DNA of 64,000 nucleotides from the NCBI GenBank assembly GCA_002440665.1, contig DJUX01000035.1, positions 1 through 64,000 of the forward strand, read 5' to 3'. Below the pieces are notes generated by a model that worked only from the letters and a program-made list of their open reading frames with translations, ran no database searches and was not told where the DNA came from. Position numbers and translations under genes: made by a program. The stretch comes from Dechloromonas sp. UBA6271. Its GTDB lineage: Bacteria; Pseudomonadota; Gammaproteobacteria; Burkholderiales; Rhodocyclaceae. Shown here piece after piece: positions 1-7,577 of this stretch (positions are counted from its first letter, which is position 1; each line of letters starts with the position of its first letter).

Positions 1-52
1 TCAAGACCCTTCTGTAAAATAGACAGAAATAAGCCAAACAGCTGCATTTCGT

Positions 53-157
53 TTAACGGACCATCACCCGTGCGAACTTGCGCTTGCCAAACTGAAGCAC
101 GACGGGGAGGCCTACCGCCAGAGACACGGATTTGTCGGCAACCCTCTCACCGTTCAG
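53..157 (-). pseudogene. tyrS: 3' remnant of tyrosyl-tRNA synthetase
   Basis: The minus strand encodes about 34 residues ending FGKRKFARVMVR, which match the end of the S4 RNA-binding domain of the TyrS2-type tyrosyl-tRNA synthetase (family pattern LQVGKRKFARV). A TAA at 158-160 lies immediately upstream in the same frame, so this is only a C-terminal scrap. The stop of a transposase remnant overlaps its 5' edge at 154-156, suggesting that insertion or deletion linked to an IS element separated it from the rest of tyrS. TyrRS is essential, so an intact copy must lie outside the window. Confidence 0.6.
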
Positions 158-471
158 TTAAGGTCTTTTTTCAAGTATTTGACGGCATAGCCTTTGGGAA
201 GGGCTTTAACGACACGGCGGCATTGACGCCCCCGTCGTTTTTCGATGATGGCGAACTGAAGCTGGATGCGCAAGCGCAGGGGGTGGGCAGGCAGTTTGCC
301 CAGCGCCATCCCGGCAGCCCAGATCATTTCATTCTGCAGGATGTGCAAGGCGCGCAGAATACTGAGGTCAGTGGGTTCAACCTTTGCTTGAATGGCGGCC
401 TTGGCCATTTCCAGACGCAGCAGGTTGTAGGCAATCAGGCGCCCCAGATTTCCTGCTGGACCTAGAGAGGT
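154..471 (-). pseudogene. IS4-family transposase C-terminal remnant
   Basis: About 105 codons read in one frame, carrying GRLIAYNLLRLEMAKAA and ending YAVKYLKKDLN, which fit the C-terminal tail of IS4-type DDE transposases. The expected preceding residues (QQEIWG) are present but in another frame around 443-462, and TGA at 472-474 closes the frame upstream. The catalytic DDE core and any terminal inverted repeats are absent. It is therefore a truncated, frameshifted insertion-sequence relic. It sits against a tyrS remnant downstream and erpA upstream. Confidence 0.65.
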
Positions 472-486
472 TCAAAGCAACGTAAA

Positions 487-514
487 CAAAAAAGGGCGGC
501 CATAGCCGCCCTTT
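487..514 (-). terminator. Rho-independent terminator after erpA
   Basis: A perfect 10-bp stem (AAAGGGCGGC at 491-500 pairing with 505-514, loop CATA) is followed on the minus strand by a T run. It lies 16 bases beyond the erpA stop. Confidence 0.8.
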
Positions 515-529
515 GGAAACAATCTGAAT

Positions 530-880
530 TTACGCTGAGAAAGACGACCCACAACCGCAGGTCGAGGTGGCATTCGGATTGCGAATGACGAACTGCGAAC
601 CTTCCAAACCTTCCGAATAGTCGATTTCAGCACCGACAAGATACTGGTAGCTCATCGGATCGATCAGTAACGTGACGCCATTTTTTTCCATGGTCGCGTC
701 GTCTTCGTTAACCTCTTCGTCAAAGGTAAACCCGTACTGGAAACCAGAACAGCCACCGCCCGTGACGAACACCCGCAACTTAAGGCCCGGGTTGCCTTCT
801 TCTTCAATCAACTCCTTGACCTTGCTGGCGGCACTATCGGTAAACACGAGGGGCAGCACCATTTCGGCAACAGCATTCAT
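530..880 (-). CDS. erpA: Iron-sulfur cluster insertion protein ErpA
   Basis: This 116-residue A-type carrier delivers [4Fe-4S] clusters to apo-enzymes, including those of isoprenoid synthesis and respiration. The three cluster-ligand cysteines are visible: C44 in GGGCSGF, and C108 and C110 in the C-terminal CGCG motif. Length matches the family. It lies downstream of the bactofilin gene on the same strand and is followed by a strong terminator. In related genomes erpA also sits near rplM-rpsI, which agrees with this locus. Confidence 0.95.
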   Translation of the reverse strand: MNAVAEMVLPLVFTDSAASKVKELIEEEGNPGLKLRVFVTGGGCSGFQYGFTFDEEVNEDDATMEKNGVTLLIDPMSYQYLVGAEIDYSEGLEGSQFVIRNPNATSTCGCGSSFSA

Positions 881-944
881 TTACGGCACTCCTGAAAAAA
901 ATCGTCACAAATTATGGGAGCCAATACGGCCCCGGTCAAGAATA

Positions 945-1346
945 TTAGTTTGTTGCGGCAAGCTTTAGTTCCACCGACTTGCCGTCTCGATGAATAAGCC
1001 GACCCTCGACGACGGCCCCCTGATGCATTTCGATGATGGAATACTCAACATCACCGACGATTTTTGAACGTGCCTGCATCTCCAGAGACTCCGACACGCA
1101 CACCTGCCCGACAACCGTTCCGTTGGTTACCAGATGCGCCACGGCGACTAGTCCTTCGACCCGTGCCTGCTCGCTCAGCACCAGCATCGCAGCGCTCGCA
1201 CCATCAGCCGCCTCGACGTTGCCCTTGACCTCGCCGTCGATGCGTAATCCGCCAGTGAAGCGGATATTCCCCTCGACCAGGGCACCAGCACCAATCAAGG
1301 TGTCGATTCGACCCTGTGGCTTGCTCTCGTCTCTCTTTCCGAACAT
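945..1346 (-). CDS. Bactofilin family cytoskeletal protein
   Basis: This 133-residue protein has the bactofilin (polymer-forming, DUF583) core: repeated short beta-strand units such as GNIRFTGGLRIDGEVKGNV, flanked by a polar N-terminus and a short C-terminal tail. Bactofilins self-assemble without nucleotide into membrane-associated filaments affecting shape or localisation. The ATG at 1346 is preceded by AGGAGA, so I prefer it to the TTG one codon earlier. It lies 9 bases downstream of the membrane coiled-coil gene, suggesting co-transcription. Confidence 0.88.
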   Translation of the reverse strand: MFGKRDESKPQGRIDTLIGAGALVEGNIRFTGGLRIDGEVKGNVEAADGASAAMLVLSEQARVEGLVAVAHLVTNGTVVGQVCVSESLEMQARSKIVGDVEYSIIEMHQGAVVEGRLIHRDGKSVELKLAATN

Positions 1347-1355
1347 CAATCTCTC

Positions 1356-2090
1356 CTACAGTTGCGCTAGACGCTTCGCCTTGAGTGTATCACCCTGAAA
1401 AACGCGGGCTTCCACGGACTGCAATTTTGCGCCCGCAGGCAACTCGAAGCTGCCCTCCTTGCGTAAAAAGTGTCGCACTTCCACCTGGAACTCACTTGTG
1501 TTTTCACGCTTTGCCGGGATCAGCAACTCCTGCTGTTTCCCACCCAATGAAAAAACAGCCAAAAATTGCAGTCGACCGCGGAACTCGGGAACCTGCCTGG
1601 CTGGCTGGAATGCCAGAAGAACGCGATAGCGGAAGCGTTGTGGCCCATCCGGCGCCACCCGGAAGCTCTCCAGGCGAATCGAAGCTTCATCACCCGCAGC
1701 GGGAATCAAGCGTTCAAAGAGAAGCATGTCCTCCCTGAACGCAGCGTTCTCGGACTCTAGGGCCTTTACACGATTCACAAGTTGCTGCTGGGTCGACCGC
1801 TCCATCTGCACTGCATTTTGCTCAGTACCGGCAGTCGACCGCAACTTCAACAACTCGTCGTCAAGTTCGCGGACCTGATGGCGCAGGGAGTCCATTTCCC
1901 GCTGTCGCTCTCCCGCCTCGCCACGCTGTAGCATTGACCAGGCTATCGCAAATGAAAGGAGCACGATCAAGACACCCCCGACTGCATACCAATACCAGGG
2001 CAGGTGTGTCCGCACAACAACTCTCGGCGCCGTTATACCGAAGCGGCGTCTGAACTTTCTGACTCTCAGAGTAACAGCGGGGGTTGGCAT
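1356..2090 (-). CDS. Membrane-anchored coiled-coil protein (DUF6776-like)
   Basis: The 244-residue protein has a basic N-terminus, one transmembrane helix at about residues 31-52, a coiled coil at about 60-105 (heptad-like, rich in R, E, L and Q) and a C-terminal beta-rich part. This plan fits a conserved betaproteobacterial family of unknown function. It directly precedes a bactofilin gene, so a role at the cell envelope with bactofilin is possible but only inferred. Three copies of the GCGGTCGAC word fall inside it. Confidence 0.7.
   Translation of the reverse strand: MPTPAVTLRVRKFRRRFGITAPRVVVRTHLPWYWYAVGGVLIVLLSFAIAWSMLQRGEAGERQREMDSLRHQVRELDDELLKLRSTAGTEQNAVQMERSTQQQLVNRVKALESENAAFREDMLLFERLIPAAGDEASIRLESFRVAPDGPQRFRYRVLLAFQPARQVPEFRGRLQFLAVFSLGGKQQELLIPAKRENTSEFQVEVRHFLRKEGSFELPAGAKLQSVEARVFQGDTLKAKRLAQL
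1834..1844 (-). repeat. Dispersed word TTGCGGTCGAC
   Basis: Exact copy inside the coiled-coil protein gene, read L-R-S-T; a downstream AAAA tract is present. Confidence 0.7.
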
Positions 2091-2198
2091 AATTCTGCGA
2101 TTTCATCCTGACTGAACATCAAGCGCCATCAACAAGAGTAGTTTTGATCATGGCAATTTTTGCCCGACAGATTGCGATCATACTCGGCAGTTACAAAA

Positions 2199-2227
2199 AC
2201 AAAAAAGCCGCCAAAAAGGCGGCTTTT
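2199..2227 (-). terminator. Rho-independent terminator after rpsI
   Basis: Stem AAAAGCCGCC (2203-2212) pairs with GGCGGCTTTT (2218-2227) around a 5-base loop, with a T-rich run following on the minus strand. It closes the rplM-rpsI operon 19 bases past the rpsI stop. Confidence 0.85.
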
Positions 2228-2245
2228 CGCGATCGCAAAAGCGAA

Positions 2246-2638
2246 TTAACGCTTGGAGAACTGCTTGCGACGACGAGCCTTGTGGAAGCCGACCTTCTTA
2301 CGCTCAACCTCACGGGCATCGCGGGTAACGAAACCGGCCTTGGAGAGTGCGGGCTTCAGAGCAGCATCGTACTCGATCAGGGCGCGGGTTATGCCGTGAC
2401 GGACAGCACCCGCCTGACCAGATTCGCCGCCGCCGGCAACGTTGACCTTGATGTCGAAGCCCTTGAGTTGTTCAACCAGCTCAAGCGGCTGACGAACAAT
2501 CATGCGGCCAGTTTCACGGGAGAAAAACTGGTCGATCGGCTTGCCATTGACGACAATGGCACCGGAACCACGTTTCATAAAGACACGGGCAACGGCGCTC
2601 TTGCGACGACCGGTACCGTAGAAATAACTTTCAGCCAT
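2246..2638 (-). CDS. rpsI: 30S ribosomal protein S9
   Basis: The 130-residue protein begins with the S9 signature YFYGTGRRKSAVARV and ends with the basic KKVGFHKARRRKQFSKR tail that reaches toward the P-site tRNA. Length equals that of the E. coli protein. It follows rplM by 9 bases, the near-universal rplM-rpsI pair, and a strong terminator lies just downstream. Confidence 0.98.
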   Translation of the reverse strand: MAESYFYGTGRRKSAVARVFMKRGSGAIVVNGKPIDQFFSRETGRMIVRQPLELVEQLKGFDIKVNVAGGGESGQAGAVRHGITRALIEYDAALKPALSKAGFVTRDAREVERKKVGFHKARRRKQFSKR

Positions 2639-2647
2639 GATGACCCC

Positions 2648-3076
2648 TTAGATTTCCAGAGCCTTCGGCTGCTGGGCAGTGTGAGGATGCTGTTCACCGG
2701 CGTAGCACTTCAGCTTCTTCAGCATGGCGTAGCCCAGCGGTCCCTTCGGCAGCATACCCTTGACGGCGGTTTCCAGGGCACGGCCCGGGAAACGCTGCTG
2801 CATCTTCTTGAAGTTGGTTTCGTAAATACCACCGGGGTAGCCGGAGTGACGATAGTACTTCTTATCCTCAGCCTTGTTACCGGTAACAGTGATCTTCTCG
2901 ACATTGGTTACGACGATGAAATCACCGGTATCAACGTGCGGGGTGTAAATAGCCTTGTGCTTGCCGCGGAGGCGACGAGCAATTTCGGTAGCGAGGCGGC
3001 CGAGCACCTTGTCTGTGGCGTCTACCACAAACCACTCGCGCTTCACCTCATGTGGCTTGGCGGAAAACGTTTTCAT
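2648..3076 (-). CDS. rplM: 50S ribosomal protein L13
   Basis: With the start at MKTFSAKPHEVKREW the product is 142 residues, the usual L13 length; the open frame extends 30 codons further upstream but those residues are not L13-like. Conserved blocks include KVLGRLATEIARRLRGKHK and MLPKGPLG. It is the first gene of the rplM-rpsI operon. Confidence 0.97.
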   Translation of the reverse strand: MKTFSAKPHEVKREWFVVDATDKVLGRLATEIARRLRGKHKAIYTPHVDTGDFIVVTNVEKITVTGNKAEDKKYYRHSGYPGGIYETNFKKMQQRFPGRALETAVKGMLPKGPLGYAMLKKLKCYAGEQHPHTAQQPKALEI

Positions 3077-3185
3077 GTGTGTGCCGTCCTGAAAAATTGG
3101 GCGCAGATTGGAGAAAGCCGCGGATTCTAGTCGACTTTTCGGGGCGCTGTCAAATGAATTGCGCACTTGAGAGCACTAAGCGGGC

Positions 3186-3298
3186 AAAAAAAACGCGGCT
3201 CGCAGAGCCGCGTTAAATCCACACCAAAGGAGGAGGGTGGAGGAGACAAATCTAAACTTCAGAAGCCCTTCATTCAGCAGGCCACATCGGTTCGTACG
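3186..3298 (-). ncRNA. Candidate small RNA with anti-Shine-Dalgarno tract
   Basis: The gap upstream of rplM holds a stand-alone minus-strand transcription unit with no convincing ORF. It has a promoter-like element (TTGCGC, 17-base spacer, CATAAT at 3305-3333) and about 113 nt of RNA. Near its 3' end is a C/U-rich tract (complement of 3226-3245) containing CCUCCUCCUUU, which mimics the 16S 3' end and could pair with Shine-Dalgarno sequences. A perfect terminator follows (10-bp stem 3192-3201/3205-3214, then eight T). The layout fits a trans-acting sRNA. Transcription and targets are inferred. Confidence 0.55.
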
Positions 3299-3304
3299 CT
3301 TTGC

Positions 3305-3333
3305 ATTATGCCCAAGGCCCCCTTGGCGCGCAA
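3305..3333 (-). promoter_or_regulatory. Sigma-70-like promoter with palindromic spacer
   Basis: On the minus strand TTGCGC (-35, 3328-3333) and CATAAT (-10, 3305-3310) are spaced by exactly 17 bases. The spacer contains a perfect palindrome, CCAAGG-CCC-CCTTGG (3312-3326), which could be an operator for a repressor competing with RNA polymerase. Confidence 0.5.
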
Positions 3334-3350
3334 GAGGATTTAATGCGCCG

Positions 3351-3455
3351 CAACATTAAATTTTTTATTTTTAAATTAATTAAAATTATAACAAGTAACT
3401 TACTGTTTATTAATTATAAACGTTTAATTATTCATCATTAATATACAATGTTTAA
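3351..3455. other. AT-rich intergenic block
   Basis: A strikingly A/T-rich stretch with many TTAAT/ATTAA words lies between the candidate sRNA promoter and the OsmC-like gene. It may be an UP element, a silencer (H-NS/MvaT-like) target or upstream regulatory DNA for either flanking gene. No coding sequence is seen in it. Confidence 0.5.
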
Positions 3456-3580
3456 CCAAAATTGCGACAGGATTCCAGCACCCAATAAAGGTCAAAATTG
3501 GTGCATTGCAGCATCTGCAACCAAAGAGGCATCACAGGAAAAATTTCGATAAAATCGACGCTCCGCAACAGGAGAATCGC

Positions 3581-4009
3581 ATGGAATGCACCGTAAGATG
3601 GATGGGTAACGACGCAGGCATGTCGTTCGTGGCAGAAAGCGGGAGCGGGCACGCAGTCGTGATGGATGGCGCCCCCGACGCCGGTGGTCGCAACCTTGGG
3701 CTACGCCCGATGGAGATGGTACTGGCAGGAACCGGCGGCTGCTCAGCCTTCGACGTCGTTCTCATACTGAAAAAAGGCAGACAGGCCGTCAGTGGTTGCG
3801 AGGTCAGCCTGACTGCGGAACGCGCCCAAACCGACCCCAAGGTCTTCACCACCATTCATTTCCATTACAAGGTAAAGGGCCGGCAACTCAAGCCCGAAGC
3901 CGTTGCGCGCGCCATCGAACTCTCGAAGGAAAAATACTGCTCCGCATCGATCATGATCGGCAAAACCGCCGAAATCACCCACGATTTCGAGATTATCGAA
4001 GAGTCCTGA
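3581..4009 (+). CDS. OsmC family protein
   Basis: This 142-residue OsmC/Ohr-superfamily protein belongs to a group that reduces organic peroxides with a cysteine pair. The central VLAGTGGCSAFDVV helix carries the first cysteine and KEKYCSASIMIGKTAEI the second, as in OsmC-like proteins of the YhfA group. The ATG at 3581 follows AGGAG, which decides the start over upstream codons. It stands alone, convergent with coq7. Confidence 0.88.
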   Translation: MECTVRWMGNDAGMSFVAESGSGHAVVMDGAPDAGGRNLGLRPMEMVLAGTGGCSAFDVVLILKKGRQAVSGCEVSLTAERAQTDPKVFTTIHFHYKVKGRQLKPEAVARAIELSKEKYCSASIMIGKTAEITHDFEIIEES

Positions 4010-4029
4010 AGCCCTTGGGAATTGCCCCC

Positions 4030-4653
4030 TTAAACGCGATAGGCAGTTCCGGTCATTACTCTAGCCGCAAACTTCATTGCCGCCTTGACCGGCGCCGGCA
4101 ATTCGGCGGCACCCAAATTCACCGCAGTCTCGGCATGCCGGATTTCGTCGACCCGCATCTGATCGACGATTTCCCGCGAGCGGATATCCTGTTCAGGGAG
4201 GCACGCTAGATGGCCATCTAGATGTGCTTCAACCTGGCGTTCCGTCTCGGCCAGAAACCCAAGATTCCACTTGTCACCAAGGCGACCGGCGAGTACTCCC
4301 ATCGAAAGCGCCCCGACATACCAGAGCGGATTCAAGAGGCTCTTGCGCCCGCCGAGTTCGGTGATGCGCCGTTCGGTCCACGCCAGATGCTCGGTCTCTT
4401 CATCGGCGGCGAAACGCAATGCCGCACGCACCGCAGGATCGCGCGAGGTCAGCGCCTGCCCTTGATAAAGAGCTTGCGCACACACTTCGCCAACGTGATT
4501 GACGCGCATCAGTCCGCAAACATGCGCCTTATCCTGCGCGCTCATCTCGGCCTCGGGAAAATCAACGCCCGGAACAGGGCGCTGACTACGTGCCGTGGCA
4601 AATACGGTGCGTAATGCACGATCGAATTCGATGATGAATTGTTCGGCAGACAT
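4030..4653 (-). CDS. coq7: 2-polyprenyl-3-methyl-6-methoxybenzoquinol hydroxylase
   Basis: The 207-residue di-iron monooxygenase carries out the last hydroxylation in ubiquinone synthesis. The di-iron ligands are recognisable in MRVNHVGEVCAQALYQGQ, DEETEHL and VDEIRHAETA. The start MSAEQFIIEFDRALRTVF gives the family length; in-frame codons further upstream overlap the CNP1-like gene and are not Coq7-like. It lies 5 bases after that gene. Confidence 0.93.
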   Translation of the reverse strand: MSAEQFIIEFDRALRTVFATARSQRPVPGVDFPEAEMSAQDKAHVCGLMRVNHVGEVCAQALYQGQALTSRDPAVRAALRFAADEETEHLAWTERRITELGGRKSLLNPLWYVGALSMGVLAGRLGDKWNLGFLAETERQVEAHLDGHLACLPEQDIRSREIVDQMRVDEIRHAETAVNLGAAELPAPVKAAMKFAARVMTGTAYRV

Positions 4654-4658
4654 GGTGA

Positions 4659-5192
4659 CTAACGACGACTTTCCGGATGCCTGCCACGCCGCAGCGCATC
4701 GCGAGCCTCCTCGACGTTGCGGACAATGACGCCTTCCGGGCAAAAATAATCGCCAAAGAGCGCGGCGTGATAGCGATTGGCCGCGACATCCTGAATGCGT
4801 CGCCACTCGTTGTTGCGCGACTTCGACCAACTGCCATCGGGCCTGCCGGAGGCGTATATGCGACGTTCTCGCGTTTCACAACGCAAGCCTTCGAAACTCA
4901 CGTTCCTCGCGCCGCCGGAAGTCTGAACAACCAGAACATAGCGAACGACACCATCCGCTGTCACCGTCAAGGTCGAGCCATCGACGAAAAACTCGTTATC
5001 GGTCGCCGCGCTGACGTAAATAGGTAACAGGTTCTCCTGTTGCGGGGCTGCCGGCAACTGAACCACCATTTCCTGCCACTTCTTGTCGTTGAAATCTTCC
5101 TCGAAATCCGCAACAGCCGGGCGCCAGGACAGAAGCGCCAGCATTGCGAAAACCATCGGGAACAAGCGACGATGAAAACCAATCAATTGCAC
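4659..5192 (-). CDS. CNP1-like exported protein
   Basis: The 177-residue protein has an N-terminal signal peptide (MVFAMLALLSWRPAVADF) and resembles the CNP1-like family found beside rppH in betaproteobacteria; function is unknown. Cysteines near the end of both halves (GLRCETRE, DYFCPEG) could form a disulfide. The start is GTG at 5192, three bases after the rppH stop, so the two are probably co-transcribed. Confidence 0.75.
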   Translation of the reverse strand: MQLIGFHRRLFPMVFAMLALLSWRPAVADFEEDFNDKKWQEMVVQLPAAPQQENLLPIYVSAATDNEFFVDGSTLTVTADGVVRYVLVVQTSGGARNVSFEGLRCETRERRIYASGRPDGSWSKSRNNEWRRIQDVAANRYHAALFGDYFCPEGVIVRNVEEARDALRRGRHPESRR

Positions 5193-5195
5193 ACG

Positions 5196-5735
5196 CTAGC
5201 CCTCGCCTGTTTCGCCAGGCACATCGGGCGAGTTTGCGTGGAGCCGCTGCCTGACCCGCCGATCATGTTCGAGAAAACGCACAAGTTCACTAAGCGCCTG
5301 TTCATAAACGCTACGCTTGAATTCGATCACGGCATCCAGCGGCACCCAGTAGTCATTCCAGCGCCAGGCATCGAACTCGGGCTTGCTGGTTGCGCGCAGG
5401 CTGACATCGTTGTCGCGCCCGACAAGGCGCAGCAGGAACCATATCTGCTTCTGGCCCTTGTATGAACCGCGCCACTCGCGCTTGATCCAGTGTGTCGGCA
5501 CTTCGTAACGCAACCAGCCCTTGGTTCGTCCGAGGATACGCACATGCTCGGGCTGCAGCCCGACTTCCTCATACAGTTCGCGGAACATGGCCTGCTCTGG
5601 CGTTTCGCCACGCTTGATGCCACCTTGCGGAAACTGCCAGGAATGCTCACGTATGCGCTTGCCCCAGAAGACCTCGTTTTTGGCGTTACAAAGAATAATG
5701 CCGACGTTCGGGCGGTAGCCTTCACGATCGAGCAT
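5196..5735 (-). CDS. rppH: RNA pyrophosphohydrolase RppH
   Basis: The 179-residue Nudix hydrolase removes pyrophosphate from 5'-triphosphate RNA and so starts RNase E-dependent decay. The start MLDREGYRPNVGIILCN and the Nudix box at residues 38-60 (GGIKRGETPE...RELYEEVGL) are typical of RppH, as is the following KGWLRYEVPTHWIKR. It is divergent from proS and heads a leftward run with the CNP1-like gene and coq7. Confidence 0.95.
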   Translation of the reverse strand: MLDREGYRPNVGIILCNAKNEVFWGKRIREHSWQFPQGGIKRGETPEQAMFRELYEEVGLQPEHVRILGRTKGWLRYEVPTHWIKREWRGSYKGQKQIWFLLRLVGRDNDVSLRATSKPEFDAWRWNDYWVPLDAVIEFKRSVYEQALSELVRFLEHDRRVRQRLHANSPDVPGETGEG

Positions 5736-5846
5736 ATAAATCCTGCAAAATTAAAAGTTGTCCCAATTCTTTCACAAAGGCAGCCCGCATGCAAAGCACG
5801 ACCAGCGTGTAAAATCTCCCTTTTGCAACGAATTCAAGAGCATCTC

Positions 5847-7577
5847 ATGCGCACTTCGCAGTTCTTTTTCACCACTTTGAAAGAAGCCCCCGCCGATGCC
5901 GAGGTCACCAGCCAGAAAATGATGCTGCGGGCCGGGTATATCAAACGTGCCGCCGCCGGCATCTACACTTGGATGCCGCTGGGCCTGCGCGTGCTGCGCA
6001 AGGTTGAAAACATCGTCCGTGAAGAGATGAACAATGCCGGCGCGCTGGAGTTGCTGATGCCAGCAGTGCAACCCGCTGAACTATGGCAGGAATCCGGCCG
6101 CTGGGAACAATATGGCCCGGAACTGCTGCGTTTCAAGGATCGCCATCAGCGCGAATTCGTCATCGGCCCGACACACGAAGAAGTCATTACGGACGCGGTG
6201 CGCCGCGATGTGAAGAGCTACCGCCAGTTGCCAATCCACCTGTACCAAATCCAGACCAAGTTCCGCGATGAGATCCGCCCCCGCTTCGGGGTCATGCGCG
6301 GCCGCGAGTTCCTGATGAAGGACGGCTATTCGTTCCACACCTCGTTCGAGGATTTGAAGCGCGAATACGGCAACATGTACGAAACCTATAGCCGCATCTT
6401 CACGCGCCTTGGTCTGAAATTCCGCGCCGTAGCGGCCGACACCGGTTCGATCGGCGGCACCGGCTCGCACGAATTCCATGTGCTGGCCGATTCCGGCGAA
6501 GACGACATCGCCTTCTGTCCTGATTCAGACTACGCTGCCAACGTCGAACTGGCCGAAGCGCTCGCCCCCGCGACGCCGCGCGCTAGCGCGACGAAGACGA
6601 TAGAAAAGATCGCCACGCCGGGCAAGATGGCCTGCGCCGATGTGGCCGATTTTCTGTCGGTCGACCTCGGAAAAATCGTCAAAGCCATCGCCGTCGTCGG
6701 CGAACCGGAAGGTGGCGAGAAGCGTTTCGCCCTGTTGCTCTTGCGCGGCGACCATGAACTGAACGAAATCAAGGCCGGCAAAATCGCCGGGCTTTCGCCG
6801 TTCCGCTTCGCCACCGAAGGTGAAGTCGAGGAATATCTTGGCTGCAGACCCGGCTATATCGGACCTGTTGCGGTCGACGGTAGAAAAGTGGCCATTTTCG
6901 CCGACCGCGCGGTCGCCGCGATGAGCGATTTCGTTTGTGGCGCCAACGAAGCTGGCTTCCACCTGACCGGTGTCAATTTCGGCCGCGACCTGCCGGAACC
7001 TGAGGCAGCCGACATCCGCAACGTGGTCGCCGGCGATCCATCACCGGATGGCAAGGGCAAGCTGGAAATCTGTCGCGGCATCGAAGTCGGTCACATCTTC
7101 CAGTTGCGCCAAAAATATGCGGCTGCACTGAACTGTGCCTACCTCGACGAGAACGGCAAAAGCCAGATCATGGAAATGGGCTGCTACGGCATCGGTGTTT
7201 CGCGCATCGTCGGCGCCGCCATCGAGCAGGGCAACGACGACAAGGGCATCATCCTGCCGCCCGCCATCGCACCTTTCGCGGTCTGCATCGTGCCGATGGG
7301 CTACCATAAGAGCGAGGCCGTCAAGGCCGCTGCGGATCAGCTTTATGCCGACCTCAAGACGGCAGGTGTCGACGTACTGCTGGACGACCGCAACGAGCGC
7401 CCCGGTGTGATGTTCGCCGACATGGAACTGATCGGCATCCCGCATCGCGTAGTGATCGGAGAACGCGGACTCAAGGAAGGCAAGCTAGAATACAAAGGCC
7501 GCCTCGACGCCGAGGCCTCTCTTGTAGCCCAGGGCGAAATTCTGAGCCTGCTCAAAGGAAAGTTGTGCGCCGGCTGA
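5847..7577 (+). CDS. proS: Prolyl-tRNA synthetase
   Basis: A 576-residue class II synthetase of the bacterial type, with motif 1 around MLMPAVQPAELW, motif 2 (TKFRDEIRPRFGVMRGREF) and motif 3 (GCYGIGVSRIVGAAIEQ). The editing insertion domain between motifs 2 and 3 (about residues 220-400) is present. The ATG at 5847 (MRTSQFFFTTLKEAP) matches the family; the frame stays open upstream but overlaps rppH on the other strand. The downstream transglycosylase gene overlaps its end. Confidence 0.97.
   Translation: MRTSQFFFTTLKEAPADAEVTSQKMMLRAGYIKRAAAGIYTWMPLGLRVLRKVENIVREEMNNAGALELLMPAVQPAELWQESGRWEQYGPELLRFKDRHQREFVIGPTHEEVITDAVRRDVKSYRQLPIHLYQIQTKFRDEIRPRFGVMRGREFLMKDGYSFHTSFEDLKREYGNMYETYSRIFTRLGLKFRAVAADTGSIGGTGSHEFHVLADSGEDDIAFCPDSDYAANVELAEALAPATPRASATKTIEKIATPGKMACADVADFLSVDLGKIVKAIAVVGEPEGGEKRFALLLLRGDHELNEIKAGKIAGLSPFRFATEGEVEEYLGCRPGYIGPVAVDGRKVAIFADRAVAAMSDFVCGANEAGFHLTGVNFGRDLPEPEAADIRNVVAGDPSPDGKGKLEICRGIEVGHIFQLRQKYAAALNCAYLDENGKSQIMEMGCYGIGVSRIVGAAIEQGNDDKGIILPPAIAPFAVCIVPMGYHKSEAVKAAADQLYADLKTAGVDVLLDDRNERPGVMFADMELIGIPHRVVIGERGLKEGKLEYKGRLDAEASLVAQGEILSLLKGKLCAG
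6868..6878 (+). repeat. Dispersed word TTGCGGTCGAC
   Basis: Exact copy in proS, read A-V-D; followed by AAAA at +6 and ATTTT at +16. Confidence 0.75.

Noticed and set aside
1..52. Small inverted repeat TTCTGT/ACAGAA at the window edge
   Set aside because: The stem is only 6 bp with no T tract; too weak to call a terminator.
2144..3130. A long plus-strand frame across rpsI and rplM
   Set aside because: It is a shadow of two well-conserved ribosomal protein genes on the minus strand and matches no protein family.
3351..3455. AT-rich block considered as a replication origin or centromere-like site
   Set aside because: No DnaA boxes, iterons or neighbouring replication or partition genes were seen; promoter or silencer DNA is simpler.
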